A stretch of DNA of 64,000 nucleotides from Myotis daubentonii (Eukaryota > Chordata > Mammalia > Chiroptera > Vespertilionidae), in NCBI RefSeq assembly GCF_963259705.1, contig NC_081850.1, positions 35,263,892 through 35,327,891 of the forward strand, written 5' to 3'. Position 1 is the stretch's first letter, and the number at the start of each line of letters is the position of its first letter. The notes beneath the pieces are model-generated. The model was given only the letters and a program-made list of their open reading frames with translations. It made no database searches and had not been told where the DNA came from. Both the position numbers and the translations under genes were made by a program. This document shows, one piece after another, positions 22,430 to 33,017 of this stretch.

Positions 22430-23717
22430 TAGCCAGTTAGCCTGGAGGTCAAATCACCCCCGGTATTGCCGACAACAGTCAAGGCTTAACTACAACAAGA
22501 CTGCGCACAAAGACCACTAGGGGGTGCACTAAGAAAGCATAAAAAATGCGGAGACAAAGAAACAGGACGAAACTGTCCATGGAGGATATTGAGTTCAGAA
22601 CCACACTTTTAAGGTCTCTTAAGAACTGTCTAGAAGCTGCCGATAAATGTAGTGAGATCCTCAAGAAATCTAATGAGACCCTCGATGTTATGATAAAGAA
22701 CCAACTAGAAATTAAGCATACACGGACTGAAATAACGAATACTATACAGACTCCCAACAGCAGACCAGAGGAGCGCAAGAATCAAGTCAAAGATTTGAAA
22801 TGCGAAGAAGCAAAAACCCAACCAGAAAAGCAAAATGAAAAAAGAATCCAAAAATACAAAGATAGTGTAAGGAGCCTCTGGGACAGTTTCAAGCGTACCA
22901 ACATCAGAATTATAGGGGTGCCAGAAGATGAGAGAGAGGAAGATATTGAAAACCTATTTGAAGAAATAATGACAGAAAACTTCCCCCACCTGGTGAAAGA
23001 AATAGACTTACAGGTCCAGGAAGCGCAGAGAACCCCAAACAAAAGGAATCCAAAGAGGACCACACCAAGACACATCATAATTAAAATGCCAAGAGCAAAA
23101 GACAACGAGAGAATCTTAAAAGCAGCAAGAGAAAGAAACTCAGTTACCTACAAGGGAATACCCATACGACTGTCAGCTGATTTCTCAACAGAAACTTTGC
23201 AGGCCAGAAGGGAATGGCAAGAAATATTCAAAGTGATGAATACCAAGAACCTACAACCAAGATTACTTTATCCAGCAAAGCTATCATTCAGAACTGAAGG
23301 TCAGATAAAGAGCTTCACAGATAAGGAAAAGCTAAAGGAGTTCATCACCACCAAACCAGTATTATATGAAATGCTGAAAGGTATCCTTTAAGAAGAGGAA
23401 GAAGAAGAAAAAGGTAAAGATACAAATTATGAACAACAAACATGCATCTATCAACAAGTGAATCTAAGAATCAAGTGAATAAATAATCTGGTGATCATAA
23501 TAGAATCAGGGATATAGAAAGGGAATGGACTGACTATTCTTGGGGGGGGGAAGGGGTGTGGGAGATGCGGGAAGAGACTGGACAAAAATCGTGGATGAGG
23601 ACAGTGGGTGGGGAGTGAGGGCGGAGGGTGGGGCGGGAACTGGGAGGAGGGGAGTTATGGGGGGAAAAAAGAGGAACAAATGTAATAATCTGAACAATAA
23701 AGAATTAATTTAAAAAA
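22430..23717 (+). mobile_element. HAL1 retrotransposon, 5' truncated, intact ORF1
   Basis: The perfect 17-bp TSD ACAAAAACAACTTTTGA (22413-22429 and 23718-23734) defines the ends. The first bases (TAGCCAGTTAGCCTGGAGG) correspond to about position 32903 in the fuller copy at 32.5 kb, so some 350 bases of 5' UTR are missing. ORF1 spans 22546-23391. The 3' UTR is G-rich, with repeated GGGG tracts at 23540-23660, and ends AACAATAAAGAATTAATTT plus A. It landed in the old antisense L1M. Confidence 0.9.
22546..23391 (+). CDS. HAL1 ORF1p, complete C-terminus
   Basis: This 281-residue ORF1p-family protein is open from ATG to stop. The charged coiled coil is followed by the RRM-like region (SLWDSFKRTNIRIIGVPEDE), the basic RTPNKRNPKRTTPRHIIIK linker and a C-terminal domain ending KPVLYEMLKGIL. 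Its C-terminus is complete, unlike the 5.7-kb copy. Compared with the copy at 33.0 kb, the coiled coil lacks 14 residues (exactly two heptads) after EAAD. This corresponds to a 42-base gap between GCCGATAAA direct repeats. A stop-free frame in a truncated, promoterless copy points to a recent insertion rather than to expression. Confidence 0.88.
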   Translation: MRRQRNRTKLSMEDIEFRTTLLRSLKNCLEAADKCSEILKKSNETLDVMIKNQLEIKHTRTEITNTIQTPNSRPEERKNQVKDLKCEEAKTQPEKQNEKRIQKYKDSVRSLWDSFKRTNIRIIGVPEDEREEDIENLFEEIMTENFPHLVKEIDLQVQEAQRTPNKRNPKRTTPRHIIIKMPRAKDNERILKAARERNSVTYKGIPIRLSADFSTETLQARREWQEIFKVMNTKNLQPRLLYPAKLSFRTEGQIKSFTDKEKLKEFITTKPVLYEMLKGIL

Positions 23718-23778
23718 ACAAAAACAACTTTTGACTTTGTGAATTATCTTTTGTGTGTGTTTTCTGTTAAGTTACTTT

Positions 23779-23818
23779 ATTTTTTTTTTCCAATTGATTT
23801 CAAAAAAGTGGGGGGGGG

Positions 23819-23878
<60 letters not shown>

Positions 23879-24031
23879 TCAATGATAAGAGAGAATCATT
23901 GTTTGGCTACCTCCTGCAAACCCCACACTGGGGATCAAGCCTGCAACCTGGGCATGTGCCCTGACTGGGAATTGAACCATGACTTCCTGGTTCATATGTC
24001 GACTCTCAACCACTGAGCAACACGAGCCGGG
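23779..24031 (-). mobile_element. Ves SINE with expanded (GA)n
   Basis: Minus-oriented SINE with perfect TSD CTGTTAAGTTACTTT at 23764-23778 and 24032-24046. The purine stretch of the body has grown into a G run and about 27 GA units (23809-23873). The head is the older 'CTCAACCACTGAGCAACAC' variant. Confidence 0.93.
23820..23873. repeat. (GA)n microsatellite
   Basis: An uninterrupted GA run inside the Ves SINE, likely length-polymorphic. A GA/TC mirror repeat of this length can adopt triplex DNA. Confidence 0.95.
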
Positions 24032-24277
24032 CTGTTAAGTTACTTTCTGATCTATCTTTATTTCTTTCCTTTCTCTGAGTGTTTGGCTTTTAGTATGACT
24101 TGATATAAATGCTTAACTCCTTCATTTGAAGCCTTAATTGTTTTCTAATGTAAGCATTTTCAGTTATAAAGTTCTAAACACTGCTGCTATGCCTGTTCCC
24201 CAGCAGATAGGAAAATAGGTAATAGTCATTTTTATTGTTCAATTAAAAATGCTTCTAAATTTTTGTTCATCATAACT

Positions 24278-26740
24278 ATGGAAGAAATTGAAGCAGTCAT
24301 CAAAAAGCTTCCATCAAACAAAAGCCCAGGACCAGACGGCTTCACAGGGGAGTTTTACCAAACATTCAAGGAAGAACTAAAACCTATCCTCCTCAGACTA
24401 CTACAAAAAATTCAAGAGGAAGGAACACTTCCAAGCTCATTCTATGAAGCCAGCATCACCCTAATACCAAAACCAGGTAAAGACAACACAATGAAAGAGA
24501 ATTACAGGCCAATATCCCTCATGAACATAGATGCCAAAATCCTCAACAAAATCTTAGCAAATCGGATCCAGCAGTACATCAGAAAGATCATACACCATGA
24601 CCAAGTAGGATTTATCCCAGGGATGCAAGGATGGTACAATATCCGCAAATCAATAAACGTGATACATCACATAAACAAATTGAAAGAAAAAAACCACATG
24701 GTCATATCAATTGATGCAGAAAAAGCATTTGACAAAATTCAACACCCATTTTTGATAAAAACTCTCAGCAAGGTGGGAGTAGAAGGATCATACCTCAACA
24801 TAATAAAAGCCATATATGACAGGCCCACAGCCAACATCATACTCAACGGACAAAAACTAACACCATTTCCCCTAAGAACAGGAACAAGACAGGGATGCCC
24901 CCTCTCACCACTCCTGTTCAACATAGTACTGGAAGTGTTAGCCATTGCAATTCGGCAAGAAGAAGAAATAAAAGGCATCCAAATTGGAAAAGAGGAAGTA
25001 AAACTGTCCTTATTTGCAGACGACATGATATTATACATACAAAACCCTAGAGATTCCATCAAAAAGCTACTAGACTTAATACATGAATTTGGCAATGTAG
25101 CAGGATACAAAATTAACCCCAAGAAATCTGAGGCATTTCTATACACCAATAGTGAACTTTCAGAAAGAGAGATTATAAAAACAATCCCGTTTACCATTGC
25201 ACTGAAAAAATTAAGCTACCTAGGAATAAACTTAACTAAAGAGGTAAAAGACCTCTACTCAGAAAACTACAGGACGTTGAAAAAAGACATAGAGGAAGAC
25301 ATAAACAGATGGAAGAACATACCGTGTTCATGGATTGGTAGAATCAACATCATCAAAATGTCCATACTACCCAAAGCAATCTATAAATTCAACGCACTTC
25401 CCATTAAAGTACCAACAGCATACTTCAGAGATCTAGAACGAACTTTCCAAAAATTCATCTGGAATAAAAAAAGACCCCGAATAGCTGCAGCAATCCTGAA
25501 AAAGAACAAAGTAGGTAAGATCTCAATACCAGATATCAAGTTGTATTACAAAGCCACTGTTCTCAAAACTGCCTGGTACTGGCACAAGAATAGGCATATA
25601 GATCAATGGAATAGAATAGAGAGCCCAGAAATCGGCCCGAACCAATATGCTCAATTAATATTTGACAAAGGAGGCAAGAACATACAATGGAGCCAAGATA
25701 GTCTCTTCAATAAATGGTGTTGGGAAAATTGGACAGATATATGCAAGAAAATGAAACTAGACCACCAACTTACACCATACACAAAAATAAACTCAAAATG
25801 GATAAAGGACTTAAATGTACGACAGGATACCATAAAAATTCTAGAAGAATCCAAAGGCAAGAAAATCTCAGACATATGCCGAAGCAATTTCTTCACTGAT
25901 ACAGCTCCTAGGGCACTTGAAACTAAAGAAAAAATGAACAAATGGGACTACATCAAAATAAAAAGCTTCTGCACAGCAAAAGAAACCATCAACAAAACAA
26001 CGAGAAAACCCACTGTGTGGGAAAACATATTTGCCAATGACATATCTGATAAGGGCCTAATCTCCAAAATTTATAGGGAACTCATACAACTTAACAAAAG
26101 AAAGATAAACAATCCAATCAAAAAATGGGCAAAGGACCTAAATAGACACCTTTCAAAAGAGGACATCCAGAAAGCCAAGAGACATATGAAAACATGCTCA
26201 AAGTCACTAATCATCCGAGAGATGCAAATCAAAACAGCAATGAGGTACCATCTCACACCTGTCAGACTGGCTATCATCAACAAATCAACAAACGACAAGT
26301 GCTGGAGAGGATGTGGAGAAAAAGGAACACTTGTGCACTGCTGGTGGGAATGCAGACTGGTGCAGCCACTATGGAAGACAGTATGGAGTTTCCTTAAAAA
26401 ACTGAAAATGGAACTCCCATTTGACCCTGTGATCCCACTTCTAGGAATATATCCCAAGAAACCAGAAACACCAATCAGAAAGGATATATGCACCCCTATG
26501 TTCATAGCAGCACAATTCACCATAGCTAAGATCTGGAAACAGCCTAAGTGCCCATCAGTAGATGAATGGATTAGAAAACTGTGGTACATCTACACGATGG
26601 AATACTATGCTGCTGTAAAAAGGAAGGAACTCTTACCATTTGCAACGTCATGGATGGAACTGGAGAGCATTATGCTAAGTGAAATAAGCCAGTCAATAAA
26701 GGAAAAATACCACATGATCTCACTCATTCATGGACAATAG
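24278..26740 (+). pseudogene. L1 ORF2p, C-terminal two thirds (RT, Z-to-C, zinc knuckle)
   Basis: About 820 uninterrupted codons of LINE-1 ORF2. The full-length protein is about 1,275 residues, so the N-terminal endonuclease and part of the linker are missing. The first ATG in frame is at 24278, but this is not a native start. The RT block [12 protein letters not shown] is near the beginning. The palm motif A follows as [14 protein letters not shown], then [20 protein letters not shown]. The catalytic FADD is at 25013-25024, giving both motif C aspartates. The C-terminal CX3CX7HX4C knuckle (starting CWRGC, ending CWWEC) is at 26300-26353. All key residues seen are intact, yet without an endonuclease and promoter the copy cannot retrotranspose itself. 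Confidence 0.93.
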
Positions 26741-27010
26741 AGACCATTATAAACTTTTGAACAATAATAGATACAGAGGCAGAGCTGCCTCAAACAGATT
26801 GTCGAGCTGCAGCGGGAAGGCCGGGGAGGGTTGGGGGGCAGGAGGTAGGGGGGTAAGAGATCAACTAAAGGACTTGTATGCATGCATATAAGCATAACCA
26901 ATGGACATAAGACACTGGGTGATAGGGGAGGCTAGGGGACTGTCTAGGGCGGGGGGATAAAATGGATACATATGTAATACCCTTTGTAATACTTTAAGCA
27001 ATAAAAAAAA

Positions 27011-27039
27011 ATGGAATACATACAGAATACACATGTTAA

Positions 27040-27045
<6 letters not shown>
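27011..27045 (+). other. Possible L1 3' transduction tag
   Basis: About 35 bases (beginning TGGAATACATACAG) lie between the L1's own A run and the long final poly(A). Read-through to a downstream poly(A) site at the source locus would leave such a tag. Confidence 0.5.
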
Positions 27046-27070
<25 letters not shown>

Positions 27071-27356
27071 TTTTTGTTCATGATTTGTTCTCTGACCTAT
27101 AGGTTATTTGGATGTAGAGCTCTTAATGCCTAAATTAATAAGGCTTTTTAAATTATCTTTGTGCTATGGATTTCTAAATCAATTGCAATGTGTCATAGAA
27201 CATGGCGTATATCATTTGACCCATAAAATTTGCCTTGATGTCCAGAATATGGTAGTTATAAAAAGTTCACATGTATTTTAAAAGAAAGCATATTTTGCAT
27301 TATTGATTATAGTGTTCCAAATAAGTTTAAATAATGAAATTTGTTAGCCATCTTGT

Positions 27357-27460
27357 CCTGGCCAGAGTGGCTCATTTGGTTGGAGTGTTGTCCTATATAC
27401 CAAAGGCTTGTGGGCTGGATCCCCAGTCAGGGCACATACGGGAAGCAATTGATAGATATT

Positions 27461-27512
<52 letters not shown>

Positions 27513-27564
27513 TCACCTCTCTCTAAAGTCAATAAGAATATCCTCAGATGAGGATTTTTAAAAA
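27357..27564 (+). mobile_element. Ves SINE with (TC)n
   Basis: Head CCAGAGTGGCTCATTTGGTT is a diverged Ves subtype, and the body has expanded to a TC run (27467-27510). The TSD GTTAGCCATCTTGT / GTTAACTATCTTGT (27343-27356 and 27565-27578) has two mismatches. Confidence 0.88.
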
Positions 27565-28572
27565 TGTTAACTATCTTGTTTAAATCTTTTGTCATCACAG
27601 AATTTTTTATCTGCTTTTTTTATCAGTTCATAAGGGAGAAGTGTTCAAAATCCGCCCACTATGACTATTAATTTGTTATTTCTTCTTGTAATTCTGCCAA
27701 CTTTTACTTTGTATATTTTGAAGATAAATTATTACATAAGCACACATTTAAAACAGTGTAGAATATCTTCCTGATGACTTGAACCAGCTATCTTTATAAA
27801 GGAACTTATTCATCTCTAGCTATATATTTTGGCTTAAAATTTGTTTAATATAGAAGAAGCCAAATCAACTGTACTTCTGTTACTATTTACATATTTTTTA
27901 ACTTCCAACTTTCCTGTTTCTGATATTTCAGGTATGTATTATGTAAATGACATATAGTTATATCTTATAGCTGTTCTTTTCATTTTCTACCCAGCGTATA
28001 ATCTTTGTCTATTATAAACTAGAGGATTTGGTCCATTTACATTAATGCAATTACTTATAAACTTGTTTTTTAAATCTACCATTTTATTTTGTGAAACCTA
28101 CCATTTCATTTCAATTTTATTTTTTTATTTTTTGCCTATACTATGGGTTATTTTTGTTTTTAATCTCATAGCCTTTATTCTTTTGGTTTCTTTTCTCATT
28201 CCACTTCTTTTTCCATTTGCTAGAATGACAATTGTATATTCTGTTTCTGTACTTTTTGTGATTACTACAAATATTAACAACATTACATTTTGAGGTTGAT
28301 TAATACCATTATTCTGCTTATGAAATGCATGAAGAGTTTAGAACATTTAAATCCAGTTCTTTCCTCTTCCGACTCATATGCTATTGTTGTATTTTACTTG
28401 TACCTTGCTTCTTTTAAAATTTATGAGACAAAGTCTTATTTTATTCAATCTGTGCTCTTTTAGGTTTAATCATATAGTTACCATTTGTTTGCTCTGTATT
28501 TCTCTCCATCCCTTCTTGCATTTCAGACTTTGAATCTTAAATCATTTTTCTTTTTTCAGAAGTTTATCTTTT

Positions 28573-31280
28573 GAGCAAGATGGAGGGTTAGCAGGTCCCC
28601 ACGCTTATCTCCCTTACAAAAATAAACAATACATATACTACAAAATGAGGACAATAGTTCAGGGGAAGCACCGGACTACAAGAAACAGCAAAATCCCTGA
28701 GGAGGTCAAGGATTGAGCTTGAGTGCATAGAAAAGTATAGGAAGCACATTAACTGCATCACTGCATGCCCAACTCAAGAGCAGCTGGGCACCAGGAGGGA
28801 TCCCCCAGGGGATTGTCCTGCCGCGGGGAAGAGGAGGATATAAGAACAGCCAGCTCCACTGCTGTGAATGTTTGCAGCCCTGGTCACAGAGGTTTGCTGC
28901 GGTTCTCACCAAGGCTGGTCCCAGCTGACGGAGCTGCCTGGTGTCCCACTGACCACATCGACTTCCTGAGGCTGGAGCTGGGGCTCTGGCTGTGGCAAGA
29001 CCCCCTCTCAGGGGCCCCAGGGCACTGCTGTCCATTGGGATGCAGCAGCACCTTGGCGTATATGGGACTGGAATTGTCACTGCGATGTGACCCACCCATG
29101 CCCACTCCCAGGCCCTCCACTCCCTAGCTGGGCCTTTGTTCTACCATGACCCGGGCAGCCTCTGATGCTCTGAGCCCCACCCAGGTTGTGGCTCTAACTC
29201 ATCATTGCTGGGGCAATAGAAATAAAAAATCTGAACAGACCAATAACAAGAGATTGAATTAGTAATCAAAAATCTTCCCAAAACAAAAGTCCAGAACCAG
29301 ACGGCTTCTCTGGTGAATTCTACCAAGCACTTAAAGAAGAATGATCACCAACCCTTCTCAAACTTTTTCAAAAAGTTGAAGAGGATGGAACATTTCCAAA
29401 GTCATTTTGCAAGTCCAGCATTACCCTGCTATCAAAGTCAGATGAGGACACTATAAGAAAATTACAGACCAATATCCTTGAGGAATAGAGACTCAAAAAT
29501 TCTCAACAAAATAGTAGAAAATTGAATATAACAGCACATTAAAAGGGTCATTCACCATGATCAAGTACAATTTATTCCTGGGATGCAAGGATGGTGCAAC
29601 ATGCACAAACCAATAAATGTGATGCAAATTAATAGAATAAAAGATATAAGTCATATAATTATCTCAATAGGTACATAAAAGTCTTAACAAAATATAACAT
29701 CCTTTTATGAAAAAAAAAAAGTTCAATAAATTGGGTGTAAAAGGAATGTACCTCAGCATAATAAATGGCATATATGACAAATCAACAGCTAACATCAAAT
29801 TCAATGGTGAAAAGTTAAAGATTAGAAACAAGACTAGCCAGAGCAATTAGGCAAAAAAATAAAAAAGCATTCATATCAGAAAGTCAGAAGTAAAATTATC
29901 TGTTTGCAAATGACACACCTTATCTATAGAAAACCCTAAAGAGTCGACTAAAAAAACTATTAAAACTAATAAATGGATTCAGTAAAGTTGCAGGATACAA
30001 AAATCAATATGTAGAGATCAGCTGCCAACAACAAATTATATGCCAACAACAAATTATCTGAAAGAGAAATTAAGAAAGCAATTCCATGTACAATAGCATT
30101 AAAATCAATAAAACACTTAGAAATAAATTTAACCAAGGAAGTAAAAGACCTGTATACTGAAAATGTTAACATTGATGAAAGAGACTGAAGGCATAAATGG
30201 AAAGATATCCCATACTCTTGGATTGAAAGAAATAACATTGTAAAAATACCCATATTTAATGGCATGGTTTTTACAGAAATAGAAAAATCTATTCTAAAAA
30301 AATTTTGGAACCACAGAAAACTCCAAAGAGCCAAACCAATCCTGACAAAGAAGAATAACGCTGGATATATCATACCACCTGTTATCAAGCTATATTATAA
30401 AACTGTAGTAAGCAACACAGTATGGTACTGGACTGGCTTAAAAACAAGCACATAGGCCAGGGGAACAGAATAGAGATCTCAGATATAAAACCACATATAT
30501 ATGGTCAACTAATATTTGACAAGTGTGCCAGACACACAGTGCGCTCCCGAACAGTCTCTTTAGTAAATGGTATTGGGGAAAAGGCATACTGATATGCAAA
30601 TCAATAAAACTTGACCCCTACCTCATACCAGTCACAAAAATTAACTCAAAATAAGTCAAATACTTAAATGTAAAACCTGAAACCATAAAGCTTCTAGAAG
30701 AAAACATACAGAAAATGATTTTTGACATTGGTCTTCGCAATGACTCCTTGGATAAGAAACCTAAAGCAGAGATAACAAAAACTAAAGTAAACAAATGGGA
30801 CTACATTAAACTAATGAGCTTCTTCATAGCAAAGAAAACAATAAGTTGAAAGGGCAGCTTACAGACTAGGACAAAAATATTCACAAACCATAAATCTGAT
30901 AGTGGGTTCATATCTGAATGTATAAAGAACTCATATAATTCAATAGCAAAAAAGCAAACCTAATTTCAAAATAGGCAAAGGACGCGAGTGGCCATTTTCT
31001 CAAAGACGACATACCAATGATCATTAACTATATGGAAAGATGCTCATCACTAATCAGGAAAATGCAACTCAAAACTGCAGTGAGATATTAACTCACACCT
31101 GTTAGGAAGGCTGTTATCAAAAAGACAGGAGATAAATAGTGGTTTGGATGTGGTGAAAGGGATCCTTTATACACTGTCGTTGGAATGTAAAGTAGCACAG
31201 CTATTATGAAAAACAGTATGGCGGTTCCTCAAAAGATTGAAAGTTGAACTACCACGGGATCTAGCAATTCCACTGCTGGC
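28573..31280 (+). mobile_element. Older sense L1 with 5' UTR joined to ORF2
   Basis: It opens with GAGCAAGATGGAGGG, like an L1 5' UTR start, and a GC-rich 5' UTR-like part to about 29210. It then jumps straight to mid-ORF2 (AATCTGAACAGACCAATAAC, 29229). ORF1 and the endonuclease are absent, by deletion or as two separate inserts. ORF2 wording continues to 'ctagcaattccactgctgg' (31261-31279) and stops without 3' UTR or A tail. Many stops and frameshifts break it. The plus- and minus-strand frames of 120-140 residues in this block are by-products. Confidence 0.7.
29216..31280 (+). pseudogene. Broken L1 ORF2 fragment
   Basis: Decayed reverse-transcriptase-encoding sequence. The start of RT reads through 'ccagaaccagacggcttctc', and the C-terminal third can be followed from about 30460 to 31270. 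Frameshifts and stops are scattered throughout, and the catalytic FADD region near 29900 is altered (TTTGCAAATGACACA). Confidence 0.7.
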
Positions 31281-32535
31281 TGATTTGACAGCTCTTTGTT
31301 GTATTTAAGGATAGTGCTCTTTTATTCTCATTCTTGAATTGGGCCTTTTTAAAATTGTGGATTGGTGTTAACATTTGAGGAAATTCCTTACAATTAGGGC
31401 TAACCATTGCCTCGGTGCTCATTTTTATCCTTCTCTCCTGATTAAACAAGTTAAACTTCCTCACTTTATCCTTCATATTTCTTTTTAACTTCCTTCCATA
31501 TTTTTCTTTTCTGTACTGCATTCTGGATAATTTCTTCACAGCTATTTTCAGTTCTTCTGATTTTCACCCATCAATTGTGATTTTGTTTATCGACAATTCT
31601 TTATAGGTCTATTTGTGTTATCTTCCTAGCATAACAGGTCCCTTTTTATAGTTCAGTATTCTTTGTACACATTTCTACGTTCATCTTATAATTTGTACAT
31701 TGTAATCATAGTTACTTTATAATCAATGTTTTATAATTATAATATGTGAAGTCTGTGTGGCGCTGTTTCATTTGCTGTTGCCTGATTCTCACTCATGGGT
31801 GCCTTGCTTCCTTGGTACTTGGTTATTTTTAACTGTGTAATGTTTATTGCCCTTGCATTTTTTCCCTATGGAGATTTTTTGAAGTCTAGAATAAGTGTGC
31901 CTTCTTTTAAAGAGAATTTGCTTTTACTCCTGGTCAGGAGCACGATCAGTTATCAATCATGTTAAAACAAGTTTATGAGTTGGTGTTCCATGGATCAGCC
32001 TGGCCATGTAAACCCAGGTTGCAAATCTGTGCATGGGGGCATGGGCTGTGGCCACAACATTTCATGGACATTTTTCTTTTCCTTTTATTTCTCCCGTCCT
32101 GCCGAGCATCACGGCATTATCTTCTTCAGTCCTCCGGCAGGTGGTGGTGGTTGTGGTTAGAGTTTATTTCTGGTTCACACTTACCTTCAGTGTTCCCATT
32201 TGGGGTCCAAAAGAGATGTGGCCATCTTTAACTTATGTCCCCCTTGAATTTGCAAGAATGTTTTTTAAAATGGCCAGAATTATCAAACACCCAGAAGATA
32301 AAAGTGGCTTTGATGCTCTGGCTATTCTTAATTTTTCGAGTTCTATTTTCACTTAAACCTTTAGATCATATAAGCTGTTTGATGTTTTACAAAAAAATTT
32401 TAAGCTGTTTTTCACCTAAAGTTTTGGTCCAGATAACAGTTTCCCATTCTCAGAATCTGAAATCTATGTATGTGGATGCATGCATGTTGTAGAGAAATCC
32501 CATACAATATGGTTAGGAGAGAGTCTTTGATATAA
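31281..32535. other. AT-rich sequence, possibly more old L1
   Basis: Long T-rich stretches here could be the ORF1 side of the same antisense L1M, but I cannot follow a consensus with confidence. The plus-strand frames at 31959-32492 have no known domain. Confidence 0.4.
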
Positions 32536-32557
32536 TATATCCCAAAATGGGAGACAA

Positions 32558-32570
32558 CCAAGATGGCGGC
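32558..32570 (+). promoter_or_regulatory. YY1-type motif at HAL1 5' end
   Basis: CCAAGATGGCGGC within the first 20 bases matches the YY1 site that positions transcription start in L1 5' UTRs. In the 4.8-kb HAL1 the same position reads CCAAGCTGGCGGC, with the core altered. Confidence 0.7.
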
Positions 32571-33017
32571 ATAGGTAAACACCTGAACTTGCAGCCACTC
32601 ACAACCACATTAAAACTACAACTAAAAGATGAAACAAATAGCATCCAGAACCACAGGAAGGCTGGCTGAGTGGAAATTCTACAACTAGAATTGCTGGGAC
32701 TCTGAGAGGCAGAGCCCCTGAGGAAGGAACTGAGAGCAGCCATAACTGCTCGCTCCGCCTGCCCTGTAGATCCCCGGGGACCCGCCCCGCCCAAGCCCTG
32801 CACAGAACCATTTGCTGGATAGCCTCAGGCAAACACTAGATTAGCACCACCCTAGAGATTCAGCACAGAAGCTCTCCCACTGCAGACACAGCGCTCTCTC
32901 ATAGCCAGTTAGCCTGGAGGTCAAATCACCCCCGGTATTGCCGACATCAATCAAGGCTTAAAGGCAACAAGACTGCGCACAAAGACCACTAGGGGGTGTA
33001 CCAAGAAAGCATAAAAA

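Larger units (their letters stand above)
24271..27067 (+). mobile_element. Young L1, 5' truncated
   Basis: The insertion is framed by the TSD AAATTTTTGTTCAT (24257-24270 and 27068-27081). It begins in ORF2 between the endonuclease and RT domains and runs to the 3' end. The 3' UTR (26741-27010) includes the G-rich tract typical of L1 (GGCCGGGGAGGGTTGGGGGG, 26820-26839). After a first A run (27003-27010) about 35 non-L1 bases follow, then about 25 As, consistent with a 3' transduction. The absence of any stop in about 820 codons indicates a recent arrival. Confidence 0.93.
21480..28560 (-). mobile_element. Very old antisense L1M ORF2, the nest for younger insertions
   Basis: Reading left to right on the plus strand, the antisense of L1 ORF2 appears in order: RT region (TTGTATTCCTAGAATAAACC, 21588; 'gacttttgcatctgcattag', 21679), RT start (TCTGGAAGAACTTGCGTAAA, 22067), linker (22370-22429), then 'tttctaatgtaagcattttc' (24141), 'gacctataggttatttggat' (27093) and the endonuclease side ('ttggtccatttacattaatg', 28029). 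No frame survives. Younger elements interrupt it: HAL1 22430-23717, Ves 23779-24031, L1 24271-27067, Ves 27357-27564. A non-L1 block lies at about 21790-22045. Confidence 0.72.

Noticed and set aside
28765..29127. 120-codon plus-strand frame and a 129-codon minus-strand frame
   Set aside because: Both lie in the GC-rich L1 5' UTR-like segment.
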